Program-made: the position numbers and the translations under genes | The notes under the pieces: generated by a model | What the model was told of the DNA's origin: nothing | Seen by the model: the letters and a program-made list of their open reading frames with translations, nothing else | Databases searched by the model: none | From: Diprion similis | Lineage: Eukaryota > Arthropoda > Insecta > Hymenoptera > Diprionidae | Length of the DNA stretch: 64,000 nt | Assembly: GCF_021155765.1 (NCBI RefSeq) | Contig: NC_060105.1 | Coordinates: forward strand, 7,605,001-7,669,000 | Direction: 5' to 3' | Part shown: positions 37,080 to 52,500 of the stretch, one piece after another | Numbering within the stretch: the stretch's first letter is position 1 | How the letters are laid out: every line of letters starts with the position of its first letter

Positions 37080-37530
37080 TTCGCCCTCGAACCTCGCGAT
37101 GTTGTGGGTACCCGCCGCATGGCGGCGCGCTGTGCGCAAACGGGGTCTAGCGAGCGCACGCGCGCGCGCGATTCACTTAGAATCGAGCGCTCGAGTAGGT
37201 GGGACGTACTGCTAAATCTCCCTACTTTGCTCGCGCGTGCGATTACCGCGTTCTTCCCGCACTCGGTCGGGTGTCGAGTTTTTTCCATCTCACGTAGTTT
37301 TAAAGATCGCGTTTTTAGGGTTGGTTATGGGAACGGGGTCCACCTTTTGGTGACTTGAGGTGCCCGTTCCTAGGAGAAGCGTCGACGCGGCGACACACTT
37401 GTCGCCCGAGCACAACACCGTTGCATCCCCGAGAAATCGAGACCGCTGTTTCCACGGCCGTGAGCCATTTTGGACGCTCCCCGTTACCCCACTTCCACGT
37501 GACAGTCGGAAGTGCGGCGTGTTGATGAGT
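37080..37530. promoter_or_regulatory. CpG-dense island
   Basis: About 450 bases with sharply higher GC and CpG than the AT-rich DNA on both sides, including an alternating CG run near 37157-37171. It contains two GCCAT cores (one in ATGGCGGC near 37119, one in GCCATTTTGG near 37465), the binding core of Pho/YY1. Frames are open on both strands but no protein is recognised. It may be a promoter or 5' noncoding exon, possibly of the downstream Ace gene (inference). Confidence 0.35.
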
Positions 37531-40500
37531 CGTATATACTTGGCAAGGTAGATTAAGATTATTGAATGATCATTCAATTTAGATTAATTTGTTTAATAAG
37601 GAACGCGCCAGCTAATTTATTACTTTGTAGTCTGCCGAACTGATTTTTGTTGAAAAGTGAAAATACGTGCCGATCTACGTACTGCGTACGAATTCTTGAT
37701 GTAAAATATGGGTTTTGATCGTCGAACGATAAATATGAACCCTGAATTTTTGAAAATTACTCACAGTGATGACCTTCCGCGATACAATGCTCATCTGAAC
37801 CGCAAGTGTTTCCGCCATTTATTTTCACCCCTTCAGAGACAGTGAGACATATTCGGTGCAATATATGAGAAAAATCTTTCCAAGGTATACTTTTCGCTGA
37901 TAGAAAGCACCCTCAGGAGAAACGGGGTCCAGTTGCCCGGGATTTAGGGTGAAATAGATTCGAGAGAGGGAAACTTTTGTTTTTCCAAGCTGTTCCACCA
38001 CCCTCAGAAGTCAAAGTTCGAGTCCGGTTCCTCCGAGGCGTTGGTTCTTCTTCTCTAAACTATCGCAGATCTAAGATTTTAACTCAAAATGGTAGAAGAA
38101 AGTCTGTCGCACCGCTTATTTATTTACTTCCTCTTCCCTCCCTCTCTCTTTCTCTCTCACTTTCCGTTTCTCCCCTTTCTTCGCCCCCTTGCTACCCTTA
38201 AGACGAACGGCTCTGCGGGACCGGGGGATTTCTGCGGGCAAGCGGCAGCCCTTGGCGACGAACAAATCGGTTTATAGTGTTGGGGTTTCGTCCCACCAGA
38301 GTTAGCGGCTCGGCCAGGGTTGGTTTGCTGTTAAACTTAGTATTCGAGTAGGTACTCCTCCACGTCTTTACCTCCTCGACAAGTGCGGCCATTGTAAATC
38401 AATCGTTCTATTTATCCCTAAATTCTCTAATTCCAGATTCGTGCTCGGTTTCAATTTTAAGGTTCAATTTCAAGCTCCATGCACGGCTAAAATTCAACCC
38501 TGCCTCTGCTTGGCTGCCTCCCCTCCTCGCTCCATCTCTCTCTCTCTCTCTCACACGGTCCGTATGCAACAGCCCCTGCCAAAGCTTTGCCGGAGCCTTT
38601 CCGTGCCTCTTCACTTAGGCAAACTCAATTTCAAGGATGAAATTTAATTAAGAGGCTACGTGTGGCCGGACAACGCGACCTGTACGAGGGTTCAACGCGG
38701 CCGAGTGTACGCTCGATCCTTTGATGGATTATCCTGCAGGATATGGGACGAAAAAGAGGAAGCGTCTGGGCTTCCCTGCTTGGAAGCCCCAAAGAACCAT
38801 GACGTCAAGATAACCGCGCGATTTTACGTCCGTGGAATTCATAATGGATTGGCCAATTACTTTTTCCATGTTTTTTACATTCGATGTCGAGAATCTAGAA
38901 TTCTTCATACGGGGTGGAGAAATATTTTACTGTTACTTTGTGAATCGATGAAGTAAAATGTAAATTGGTCATTATATTCCTTACGTAAAAGTTTGACAGA
39001 AGAAGCCATCGCGTCAGCGAAGAAGACGGAAGGTAAATGGTCCGCGATTTGTAAGGACTTAGTCCTTTTGTAAATGTGGAAGCTAGAAAAGCGGGAAGAA
39101 ACGACGAAAGTTGGCAAATGACGGATTAAAACTTTTTCGAGAGCTGCTGGAACTTCGCGGTCGTGCAACTGGGTATATTATAGTTTCGAAGTGTCTTTTC
39201 TCGGCTAATAATATACCGCCAGACATCCACCCACACACGCGTCACAACCACAACCACAAGCACAAGCACGACGAGCATCCCAAGGCAGAAATGAAATGAC
39301 GGGGCTTAGAGAGAGCCATGGAGTGTGCAATCAATTCTTGATCAGTCGTCCAAGCTCGAAGGCTGGCTGAATGGCCTGTCACTTTGCGGAAACCCAGCTG
39401 ATCAATAATTGATGGAGACTCGAGGTTGAGAGACTGGTCGGCGTTGATCTCGGGACCAAGATGAATGGGCTTATCGAGTTTGGGATTTGTTTGCCTCTCG
39501 GCTGTTTCACCTCCCTCAGTTATTCACACCGGGTTTCGTGGGGCTCTCGGCTCCTGATCGGCCCACTTATTAGGGGACATACGAACCCCTGAAAAGGGGT
39601 GTACAAGGGAGGTTGAAAGAAATCGGACCTTACGTCAGTGGCTGAGGTCAACCGGTGAACGCAGGGAAAGCAATTCTTGAACCAATGAAATAGATTTTGT
39701 TGGAGTTCATTTACTTTGATTCAGTATCTTTTATTTGTTGCGAATACGATGATTTCAATTCAACAATTTCGATGTAGTTAGTTTGTCGAAATGATTTAAT
39801 TCAACGAGAACCTTTCTTGTCGCGATCGAGTCAAATATTGATTCGAGTGAATCTTTTTATGTGTTTTCGAAATTGAGTCGACTAATTGTCATTTCATTTG
39901 AAGTTGACGTTGACAGAAATAAAATGAGAACACGAATCCAGTCATTAAAAAATTTGCATCGATCGAATGGCATAGTTTTGTACGAAATTAAATAAACTGC
40001 GACAAATGTATTAAAATTTGTCAAATTCCCGTTTTTTTTATGATTTTACAACGCAAGCTGAGGTAAAACGTTGGGTAATTTTTCACTGCGAAACTTTTAC
40101 ACCCACTTATTTCTAATTTCCTCGAAGAACGCTGCGGGATTATCTTATTTGAAATTGCACCACTATTCCTGGAGTTTCTCCAGGCGATGTGCAGCGTGCG
40201 CTTCTCGCACGTATGGATGCATAAACATTCGGCTACTTTGCAGGATAGCGAGGCAACTTCGTCGTGTTCCCACTCGAAACTAAATTGGAATATCTTATGA
40301 ATTAAATATCACTCGAATGCTTGGATGACGCGCAGTCTTTGATACACTTCGCCGTCGCTTCGCATATACACATTTCTAATTAACGTATTTAACGAGTTTT
40401 TGAGTGCCAATAACGTCCGTAAACTTGCCTGGATAATTATACATGCATAGAAGTTTGCCAATGGAGTGTTACACAGCTCTTCGAAACGTTCCTGCATCAC

Positions 40501-43500
40501 TGAAGTTGTGCAAACTCTCGAAACACCTTTTGTATACCCTCATTCATTATCACCGCGTGTCTTCTGAATTGCAGGTAATTCAGAACCAAGCAAAGCGTAG
40601 AGAAAATTAGAAGGATTTCATCTGCGACGATGAGTGGTCGGTTTAAATAATTATCAACTCATCCCCATGGACTAGCGCTTGGAACCAAAGTATGAATATG
40701 TCAAGGATGGAATCCTTAACTTGCCCGTGAGATGACGTCAACTATTTACAACCGGTACCTGCAGCCGAATAATTATTTTAATTTCACTTCATTTACTACG
40801 CGTAAGTGCATTTAATGAAGAAAATTTAGAGTATAGTTAGTTAGGGGCAATTAATTTCTCGCAACGTCATAACAATTAGAAACAGTTTCACGAATTAATA
40901 ACAAGGCGCTTCTATATCAGAAATCCATACACTCGTGGTATGCACAAGTCATGGCAGCACCGTTTCTCAGGCACTTCAAGGATTGGCGAGAGAATGAAAA
41001 TTAAAAAACTGTGTTCTCGTGACGAGAGATTAGCACAAACTTCTTACTCACCGTTCGACTTTGGTTTCATTCGTTTTTAATATTCTTATTTCACACAGCG
41101 GAAGCAATTCATCAAATGCTCGAGGGTGTTGGGAACAGACGCGCCTCGTACGACGTGAGACAATTTGATTAATCACTCGCTTGACTACAGGTGGGATTAA
41201 AAAACTCTGGTCATCGAGTGCGGGGGTGAAAGTTTAAGAAAAGCACAGCGACATTAGTGCAAAGTGATTCAACAGATTGGTATAGAGAAAACTGTTCGAA
41301 TAAAATAGCGAAATTGAATTAAATGCAAATAGCATCTCTTTTATGATTATAAAAAATTTCGACTAGAAAAAAGGGTTTCGCAACCATCGATTCATCGAAA
41401 TTCATTCAAACGATTACCAGAAAACCTGTTTACGCAAAAAAACAAAAAACATCAAATGGTAGCTATACACGAAAAATCAGTACGAAATGATTTTTTCCTT
41501 ATGTGACAAAAAAAAAAATGTGTAACAATTACGTGATTCCTTTGAACTTTCGTTGAACAGTACGCTCGATATACACGATAATCACTATTAATTTCGTTAG
41601 AGAGGTGAGAAATGATAGCGCGTTGTGAAATTGAGTTTCAAAGTCGCGTCTGACTCGAGAATGATGTCTTGATCGTGGAGTGCGCCGGGCTCTTGAGGGT
41701 GAAACGGGTTTCTCGGTGGGCAGACGGGGCAATTTGATCGGTGGAAAGCTTCAAAGGTTTATATCGCCCCATGAATCTCTATTGGAATTTCGAGCGACGT
41801 CGCGCATATCTGTTAAGGCGTATTTAAGGAAATGGGAAACGCGTTGAAGCGCGATCGTGCAGTCGGAGCGAGCTTTTACCACCACGATCTGGCTCCATTG
41901 GCTCGATAGTTTCGTCGATTGATCCCCTCCCGAAAGATCCATCTTTCACCTTCATCCCTGCACCAGGCGACTGATTTTACGCGGCGGAAGGCGGTTATAT
42001 AGTCTCGAATAAGCTTCTTATTAAAATTCCACACTCTTCGCGCCATCGACAAAGACCCTCCAGTTTCACCTTTTATCTCTGCAGGGTAGACAGTCTGAAT
42101 TGCGAAGTAGAAAGATTCGCGAGTAAAGACTACAGACGGACCCCATTTTCTCCTACTCTTATTTTTACTCCGATAAATTTTCCATGCACCTGTTCTCCGT
42201 TTTCGCATCGGAAAATCCTTTCGGCGAGGCTGCATCCGGTGATTTAATTACACCTGCAGAATTGACCTTTTTTTTTATTTTTTCAAATACTTGTTTTGCA
42301 TTCTTTTAATTATATTCTATCTTTTTCTCCTTCTCTCATTGTCTACAGCAGGTGAAATATGGGGAAAAATTATGTCCTTCCAACTGATCGTTTTCTTAAT
42401 CCAGCCGCGTATTCTGGGCGTTGAATTTCAGCCGGAGTTTCACTTCTTTTCTAATTTCATTCTTATTCCCTCCTGCAACGCGGAGAGCTTTGATTGAATT
42501 CGGATCACTGGAAGCTGCAAGTGTTCTGCTTCTGCTGCGGATTTCGCAATTCCAGAAGTGTCTGGCTGCCTTTGGATATTCAGGGCAGTGAAAATCGTGT
42601 TGTCGTTAATACGTTACTAGGAATAACCTGAATGGAATGTTAACAAAAATCTGCTGGTCAGGGCTGACAGTTCCAGACTCTTCGTTACGCAAGAAGATCC
42701 TTTGCGAAAACAAACTGTTTATCTGATGTATAAAGCCGGTCTCTGCAGCTGGCTTTAAGGGGCGGAAAGCACGGCTGGAAAGCGATTTGCGTAAGAAGTT
42801 TAATTGCTGTTAATTGTTCTAAGAAATTGAATAATTTCAACGATTAAAGTGTCACGAACAATTCATGTCGCGTGACTCTTTGTACATATATTGCAACAAT
42901 GGAACGATTCCAGCCACGCGAAACGACGACACGTGTTTTCAAAATATCGATTACGATTAGATTGTCTTTGTTGGATTGAAACTGACTGATATTCAATTCG
43001 GATTTATTGGAAATTAATCCAATTGTAATCAATCTCAGTTTTCGCTATAGAATTCGAGCTATTCTGTCGTCACCTAGAGGCCACGAGTGAAATTTGCCAC
43101 GTTTCAACAGCTTCGCTTGTTAGGAAATATTGCACGTGAGCTCAATTGAGCGAGTGATTAGAAATAAGTTTAGAGCAAGATCATTGACAGTGGAAAGATG
43201 TGCAGCGAATAAAACAAAAAAAAGAGATCTACTTGACCAAACCAAAAATTTATTCCAATATCCCTTAGCAGATATTGAATTATTTCCAATATTCATTTAC
43301 TCGTTGCTATAATAAAGCTTATTTGAAATAAAATTATATAAAAAAAAAAAAAAAATGTAATCAAACGGTCAGCGTAAAACAGGTAATGGGATAAAAATGC
43401 ACAAACAAAGCCAACCTGTAAAATCGTTGGAATAGAGGTTGAAATGTAGAAAAGTTTCATGAAATTTTTTTATATCATATTACAATAGTTCGGGAAATAA

Positions 43501-46500
43501 CGATTCGGGTATATTTTCACGTTTTTCATTCAAAACAAAGTTCAAGCAGACACAATAGGTTGGAAAATTCACCGCGTGTACCCACGTCAAAGTATATCTA
43601 TATGTACCGATTGAAAGCAGCGCAATTCTAATGCATATAACCTTTACAGTTTTTAATAGAAATAAGAAAATGTAACCCAGTTGTTTTCAAGTATCCACTC
43701 TAATTTGTACAAAAATTAATTAATTCATAAGTTATACAAAAGTCAGGATTGAAGTATACTTAATGAAGGGTGGAACAGCAGTGTATTAGACGGGCGTTCG
43801 AATTGAAGTGCTCGGGCAAAGAGTACGAGTGCACGAAAGGTGAGAGAATCCAGAATAGTGGTGAATAAAATTAGCAGAGTAAGGGTGGTAGCGCTGGATA
43901 GAAATAGGAGGACAGGATGGAGACTATGGGGCTGCTATGAGGAATGTGGGAGAGTCAGCAGGTAGCGAAATAATGGGAAAGACGTTTTGCGGAACGGCGG
44001 ACGTAACAAACGTACAGAAAACGGAAAAAAAAAATTTCAACCAAATTTTGCAATTACGTGATTTGGCTAAAATTTATCCAGCTTTCGACATTTTTGCATC
44101 TATAAATTGTACAAATCAGATTTCCGCATGTCACGAGAATTCTACTTTTGGACCCTCACCCCTCATCAACGCGTCCGCGAATTAAATCCTGGACAATTGC
44201 CGAGTCGCGTGTTTTGGGACAATCTCACTGTCGTCGTTGAGAATCGAGACTCGCAATTGTAATCGAGGAGTTCTCCTTAATTCAGCAAAAAACAACGGCG
44301 TGAAAACGCGGAAGAGATTCATTATCACCGTGTGACTTTCCCTATATTCTCCAGTTTCCTGTTTCACCGTTAACGGCTCTAAGCTCGACGCTCCGCACGT
44401 CACGTCGCGCGCAATTAAAGCGCGGAGCTTTTCCTCATTCACGAGATATCCACCCTCTCAAATCCGTGAATTTCCTCCCCGCCGGTATCGCGGCGCAGCG
44501 TCAGCTGCAGGGCGACTCTAAGCTGTTTCCTGCATCCGGGGTATATAGCAGGGGTGACTTTTTGCCTTGAATACACGGCTGATTGAGCCTACGCCGGGTT
44601 CCCGACGACTACGTGACCCACGAAGCTGAAGGTTGCAGGATTCGCCGATTCCCGTGTTCGTACGTTACACGCACGTACAACCCTTGCATGTGTGACATGT
44701 GAGTCGAGCCACCCTCGGCCGCCCCGCGGGGTTAGGAAATAGTAACGGGGCGGAAGGGGATGAGAGAAGAGAATTTACGAGTCGGTGCAGGGATGAAATC
44801 CCTCAACGCTGACCGCCGTCGAGGAAAATTAGAAAGAAGACGAGTCGAAGGAAGGGGAAAACGAATGAAAGTAAAAAGGGGTGAACAAAAGGGTAGAAAA
44901 AGTTGAACCTGCCAATTTGGACTCGTTGAACTTGATACCAATCAGCGAGGATCATGAATTAAACGCAATTAGAGTCCAAAGAATAACTGCAGTGACCTGC
45001 ACTTTTTAGCTGAGAAGAAATGACTGCCTTCGATCCTTAAATCGGTTGATTTCCGGTCCAGTGATCATCCGCTGCTTAAATTAACGAGAGAATCTTTTCC
45101 CCGCGTAGCAGAGAACGGAATGAACAAAGCCCTGCACGAACACCTTGATGTAATCAATGCAAACATATTCTGCTGCGCCTTCATGCGGTGATCAAGTTTG
45201 CCGAGGAGTTGGAAGCAAGAGGAGAAAAAGGAAAGAAATATCCACGGCGAAACGAGGCGAAGAAAGTGCGGCAAGAAAAATCAAAAAGTAAAGAAAGGAG
45301 CGCGAAACCGGGGGGTGCAGGAGCGGAGGGTGCAGCGGAGGATCTACGGATGGAACGAGAGGGTGGAAGGGGCGGAAGGGGTGAAAGGGGCGGAAGGGGT
45401 GGAAGGGCATCAGCGGACGCAAGCCAACCTGCAGGCAGCCTGTTGCGTGACCCAGCCGATCAATATTCGCCCGGCGCCCACCGTTCCACCCCTTCTATAC
45501 ATCGGCTACTTTTCCCCCGGACAACCGGCATCCTTTCGTTCCGGATCAGCGTCTCCCGGTTTCTTCGAGTTCCCGAGACGGGGAAGACTCCGCCATCCGA
45601 GAACACGCCAATTGCCCGCATCATTTCGGACATGCTTCTACCCCAGGGTGCATTTTTTCTTTTTTGTTTTTCATTTTTTCAGACTGGAACTCAGGTCTAC
45701 ACAAAGTACATTCTTGGATCGAGTATATATAAGAGGTGCCTCAGACGGGTGATGTGACTTTTTTTTTACTCGACCCTTTTAGACGCAGTGGAATGCTCGG
45801 TGTCCAATCTCAAAAATTTTTATATCGTAGTCGTGTCACAGTTCATTGGCAACTTCGAATGGTCTCCGGAATCGTCGAACTTTCATAGTTTTTTCTATTT
45901 TTCATTCGGCATATTGGATTCGTGATCTTGGATTGAAAAATTATTGAATTCTTATTTCAGATTTGTCACCAGCGACCTCAAGAACCCTCGGGTAACGAAA
46001 CTCAGGGGAAAATGTTGGGGTGAAAAATGTGCGACTGAAAGGGTTAAACAAAACGTTTAGCAATAAGAAGAACATACTTGTACCAATTTCCTCGTAAGTA
46101 CGATATCGTATGGATAGAATCGCGTATAAGATCGCTAAATTATCTTAAAAAATACTGAAGGTTGTTTTGTATTTTTATACATTATAGCGACCAAAAACCG
46201 GGTATCAAAAAATCAGATACTTTTTGTACTCTTTGTTGAAGAGTGGTTGGCTGAAACTGACCTTCCAAAGTCTAAGAAAACAAATACGTTATTATTCGTA
46301 TTAAAATTAAGCCACTTTAATTTTCAAACCTTGCTGTAATAATTATTTTTGAAAATGCAGCGAAGAAACCGGAAATACTATAATTTTCTTGCATGCACGT
46401 AATTTAAAAGGGAGAGAAAATGAGCTGAGAATCACGTATACTTTGAGAAGATTTTTAATTCCGCTAAAAGTAACGTTCAGGCTTTGTTCCAGCAGCGGAA

Positions 46501-49500
46501 AAAAATATTACCCTAATCTGAAGCAGTCCGACGAAAATGCATAGACGCACTCGAGAATGAATAGAAATTAAAATTCACCCGGTATAAAATGCCTCGATGT
46601 TTTTTTCGGGATTATACGTATGCAATTATAACTCGGTGCAGGATAAGCTGCGATGCAACTATTATTCTTATGCTCTGCAAAGAACTAGAATTTATTTTTT
46701 TATAGTGTGTGTGATTCAAATAAGACAAAAGGGATTCAATATCTGCGATTTTATATTTCCGGAAAAAAAATCCTTGTGGCTTAATTCCCGTCAATTAATG
46801 AAAATAGGATTATATTTTTCACGAAATTCATTCCAATCCACTCGTTGCGAGGATTATCTATTATTTCAAAATGATGGCGATTCACGTCGTTTTATTAAAA
46901 CGTGCAAACTCGTCCGAGATTTATTTTTCTTGCGTGCATAATATGGTGGCTGGTAAGTATTAAAAATAGCAAAGGTTGGTACATCTTACATGCTTCGTCT
47001 CTGAGAGAAAATTGTGTTTGCGGTGTATTTTACAGCCGCCTGTCTAGGATTTATAGTCATTTTACTCCACACAGATACTAAAAGTTAACGTAGGGTATGC
47101 TTGCAGCGTCTTTTTTACGTTTATTACGTGATTTAACGAACAGTAAGTTTCAATGTAAATGCTTTCTTGACGGGCTCGCCTGTCTAGACCTTTCGAAAGG
47201 TGTTTTCAGACACGTTTTCGTAAGAATAAAAAACGCGACGTTGTCCAGTAAAAATCGTTACAAAAATGAGTTTAATTAGAATAATTTTCTTCCAACTTGA
47301 GCCTTGAATTCTTTCGAAATTTCAGAGAACTTCGGGAATTGAGATTCGCTGGACTTGGGCCAGAGCGAAAATAAAGTCTAAGAATAAATATCTAGCTGCA
47401 TCATCGTCGAGGAAATTCTAATCTAACCTCCGTAGGATAGAGCTCCGGTTATAAGAGAATGTGTGTAAAGTGATGTGGCAGGCATAGCTTAAATTACCCC
47501 GCCTATCTCACCCTTCGATCTTTCTCACTCTACGACGCCTGACGCGATAATCAATGTCTGGCAGGTGTAACCCATTCCGCGTGAATTGAAAAGCCCCGCG
47601 TGAGAAATCGTTTAAATTTTTACCAACTTACTGCAACGTATCAGGCAAAGTATCTACTTCACCTCGGCGGCGCCAGATGAAAATCAGTCGCAATGAAATT
47701 CGTTTTAACACTAGTATAGGCAACAGGGTGTAAACGATTCTAGGTTTGTTGATGAGTTCCTTCGAATCGAGGGTGACTGACCTAAGTGTAGGTTTTTGGA
47801 AGGCCTTGGCATCAGTCTCGCGATTCCGGCAAGAATTAAGTGAAAGTTTGTCTTTAAAGTGCGGAACGCAGTTCAGCCAGATAAGCCGACGATGTGCATG
47901 CTTCGGGCATTAGGCATACGTTTCAGCTTTTAAATATATCGGTTATTCGATGTCATCACGCGCTGTACGATTTACCCAAAAAGCGAGACTTCCGTGAACC
48001 GCATTTTCCACCCATGTTATTCGGAAGCCTTAAAAGTTGCGTTAAAAATGACAACAAGTCGTTTAACCTAATTGATAGAAGTAATTACCCGCCAAGATTA
48101 ATACAAGCTATTTCAGCGTTCTTCCTTTTTCCAGGAAAATATTTGTCTCCCACATTGGAAGCGGCGAAAAAGCGAAATTGGTTCGCTGGGGCGGCTCAGG
48201 TGTAACCTGCGGAGGTATCGCTGGATATGGTTGGTCTTATACTCGCGTTTTATCGCGCGCCCCTTCCCAGTGGACAAATATTTGCCAGAAGGGTGAGAAT
48301 CGGGGCAAACTAAGTGCGCCGTCGAAGGCCGCCCGCCTCGAAACCTTCCAGGCCTTCGACGTCACCCCTAAAAGTATAATAACGTCGGGGGTTGCGAGCC
48401 ACGCAGGCGTACGACGCAACAAGTAGACGTCGCTTCCGCTTTGTCATCCTTAAAGGTCCTGCAAGATCGCCCCAAGCCTCGAGGAAAAGGCGGGGGGTTC
48501 GTCGCTCTCTGATTCTTCACCTAAGGTCACGATAAATAATCTGCTACTTTCGTTTCTTCATCTCTGAGGTCGGGATATCGGAGTTGATATTTTGAAATTT
48601 GGTTTCAGTGCGTAGAAATGTTGTATGGAATTAAATGGCGAAATTATAAATGAGAGCTTCGATGCCGATTTTTTGTTTCAAGCTGGTCATCCGATGAACT
48701 GGTAACAAGCCTTGTGGTTTCAATTTGCGATTGCCTGTTTTGTTGACATAATTATTTCCTTTAAAAATTCACTGCAAGAGACGTTCAACCATCTCAGATC
48801 CAAGTAAAGGATTTTAAGTGATCGAGAATTTGCAAGCCTTGACTTATGAATCGTTCGAAGGTTCTTAAAAGCTCGAATTTAAAAGAGAGTTTCGCATATT
48901 TCACCACAATTTTCCTAGACAAAGCCAAAACTGATTTCCACGCGCACTCACACGACAACGGACTGTCACTCGACAAAGTCAACAAAGCTTCGCAGCCACC
49001 CTCTCGAGGGGGATGAATGTGCGTGCGTGAATTCGGAGTAGTGGGCGTTGATTTGCGCGGCGGTGGGTGGATTTTGGGAAAGCCAGGGGCGAAGCGAGAG
49101 TCCTCGTCACCCGCTTCAGACACGTGGCAGGTCCCGCGATATCGATTTCCGCCGAATCTCCAGTCCGGGTTGAGCCTGGCTCGAGGCGTGCATCCTGCAG
49201 GTACCGAGTCGAGTGCTGGAAGGCATTCGTTACAAAGGGGGACAAAGCCGCCCTCGAGAATCGAGACAAAGGTCATCGCTCTTGAGGCCCTCCAATTTTT
49301 GGCAACCGCCCGGGGGCTAAAAATCCGTCAAGTGGACCGCAAGCTCTCGCCTTCGCCTCGCAGCTCGCCCACGTCACTCGCGTTTCAAAAGGGGAAAACG
49401 GAAGTCGAAAATATATAAAGCAGGCATTCGGTTGGCCGGAATTTTTTCGCAAAATAATTGACGCGTTGCCGTCAAGTTCAGGTTCCTCGCAGCCAAAGGT

Positions 49501-52500
49501 CAGGTGGGAATTAAGTCGGTACTGCAGATGTACGTGAACTCGAGTGCCGGGGGCTAAAGAACGGTGGAAGGGGTGAGCGGCTGCAGGTTCGTTAGTAATT
49601 TTCCAGAAATAATTAGCCTCTTGTCTAAATGATAATTGGAGTCTTGTACGAAAACATGCGAAGCCGGGTTAAGGATCAGGATGCAAACGGAGCGAGGGAT
49701 CGATCCTCGTCCCCATCTATCCTTTCTTTATCGATCTCGATCGGAAGATTGGATCAAAATTTATGAAAATCGTTCTACCATTCACTTTTCATTCTTTCTT
49801 TTCTTTTGTCAAAAATTCTTTTCAACGATTTTGCCGCAGCTTGTACCTGTGGTGACTTCTTCGGGGTACAAATTTAACGATACCTATATAAACGGGCTGA
49901 GACTGAAGGCAAGAGCTTCCTGTATGTATGTCGGGTGAACCGCGGTTGGCTTCTTTTCAATCCAGCTCGACGTCTGGTGACGTAAATAATGACCCATGAG
50001 TCGGATCCTCGGGATCTATTTCCACCCAATTACCGCTGCTTTCTATTCCTCGATCCGCTCAACCGCCGATCGTTAGACGCTCGGTAAAATTAAACCTGGA
50101 AATGGTTATTCGGGTGGGTTCCAAATTCAGTACGTCATGCGGTAAACTTTTCAATCATGCAGTACTTAATGCATACTCGCGGGGTCGAGGACGTGTCACA
50201 ATCAGTTTTTATAAGAACAAGTTGACGTTGAAGTTTCATAAATTTCCGGGAGATCAAATTTTTCGGTAAATGAAATTCTTGACTTTTTCGACTGAAGAAA
50301 GTTGAAAAATTGAAATTTTCTCCTGACGAACAGCTCATTAGCTGTAAAGAAATTTAATAGTGTCTTTAACAAATCTCTTGGGATTTTAGAAATCTTATTA
50401 GTATAGTCGGAGGGTGATTTTACACCGGATCGATAATTTTCTTCCGTATCCTGAGAATCTGAATTTCGTGAGAAAAAACGGGTTGAATCCTGGGATGCTA
50501 GCAGGTTAATCTAGCCGGATTGGATTCCCGGAGTTCGTCCGCCCGTGCGAGTAAATTTGCCAAGGGATGGGAAACCCCTGATCAACTACAAATTTCAATA
50601 TTCTAACCACGGCGTTGCCACAGCTTCACACATCCGACCTATTCTCTCAAAGTTATTAAACCAACGTCGGAGCAGAGCGTGAATTCCGCGCGAACAGAAT
50701 CCGGAGGAAAATTCGCAGTCGCGACTGCTTTCGGGGAATAATTTTTTCTCCTCACTGGGAACAAAGGAGACAGACAATCGTTGTTTTTACGATCTGCTCG
50801 AGAGTCAAAGTTAAGCAAATCTCATCTTCTCGACATCCGCGTCGTCATATTTTCCCGTCACCGAGGTTTTTGTCACCAGGCCGCGAGAGGTATTCAAATG
50901 AGTTCCAATTAATACGAAAACATTTTAAGCCCCAGTTCTTTGATATAATTGGATTGTGAAATCGGTTCAACCCGCAGCGACTGGTTCTCTCTTACATTTA
51001 CTAACCCCGAGGGTGTCTCCCGATCATTATCCTCCTCTTCTCAAGGTCTTCCCTCTCTTATCGGCAAAATTGCACAGATCGTACTGAATTGCCGTTTTAC
51101 TGGAGGTTCGCAATTACCCGGAGCTCTAAAAACAATTCGATAGCCACTGCAGGACACTCGGCCAAAGTCTGATTGTACCTGTCGGTGCTTCGCCGGCATT
51201 CTCGGCACGTAACTATCGGCCTGTGTCGTGATTGAGAAAGCTACCGAAACGCACTCCGCTATAAACCGTTCCGCGATATTATTTTGCGAATGAAATTAGC
51301 AAAGGTAGCGCGATTAGCCGATCGTCTGATCATAGACTCCGCAAAAATCTTGAAAAATCAAAAAAGATACTCGCAAATTTTTCGTAGTCCAATTAGATGA
51401 AATCTCAGGAAGAGCAAACAACGCAGTGAGAAAATCAGAGCTAGGTGCCCAAGAATATATATATATATATATGTATATGTATAGGCGAGTCAATTGTCCA
51501 GTAAGCGGATTATATTAAAAACAATTTGACAACTGCATCGGATAACAAGATGCGGGCCGTACTTGTAATCAGAGGCAACTCACGAATTGGTGACCGAGCA
51601 ATTGTCAGCGGAAGTTGCTCGTTAAGTCTTAAACCAAGCGAGCTGGACAAGCGCGGCTCGCCATATCGCTCGATCAGACGATATGATTCTTCTTCAACAA
51701 TTGGCCAGACTCAATTGTCGCCTCGGTTGACCGCAGCACCTGAACATCGGATTCTCTTTTCGGCACCCTCTACTTACCTTAAAAATTAATCACCTTACTA
51801 GAGAAATTAATGCGAATGAACGGCGATTGAGACTGAGAAAGAATAAACAGAACGCAAAATGTTTCGTCCATTATTTGGCAAAGAGCCACCACCTTAAGGC
51901 ATCGAGTATTCTCATTGTGTTTCGATTAGCTTCTGTTGTTAGGTAATACATCGTGATTCACACACAAACACACGCACACAAACACACACGCACTGACGAG
52001 CGAAGCGTGACGCGGTGTTGTTGTTGTTGTTGGTCTCTCGATAGGCGACAGAGCTAAAGGTCGTTCGATTCCAAACATCGAGTACATTAGCAGACAGGTG
52101 AAACCGAGCCGATAAGAAGGGGTAAAATCGATTGCGTTGCTGTCAGCAATTCGAAGAGTGACCGTTTCTTGGATCCGCAGTGTTGATCGGAACACAAGCC
52201 AAGCAACGCGCGGGGTCAGTCGACGTTTGACTTATTGCTGGCAGAAAGTGAAGTCGGCTAATCGGAGAATGATAGAGAGGTCGTATTTCCGGCGGAATAA
52301 GCGCTAGGTTATCAGTTCCAGTCGACCGGATCACAACCTACACACGTACGATATCGATTTTCTATTTCGGCGTTGTTTTGATCTCGACGTTTTTACGGAG
52401 ATTCGTCGACGTATGTTTGGCACAGCATCGACTCGTGCGGCTTATCACTTGCAGTCGTCGTTGTATCACATCCGAGACGGAATTAGTCACCGTTTGACAA

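Noticed and set aside
39111..39299. Small frame ending in a His/Lys-rich tail
   Set aside because: The tail comes from a CACAA-type low-complexity run. There is no conserved start or domain.
49017..49418. 133-codon frame in a GC-rich patch
   Set aside because: Long frames are open on both strands here, no domain is seen, and GC content explains the openness.
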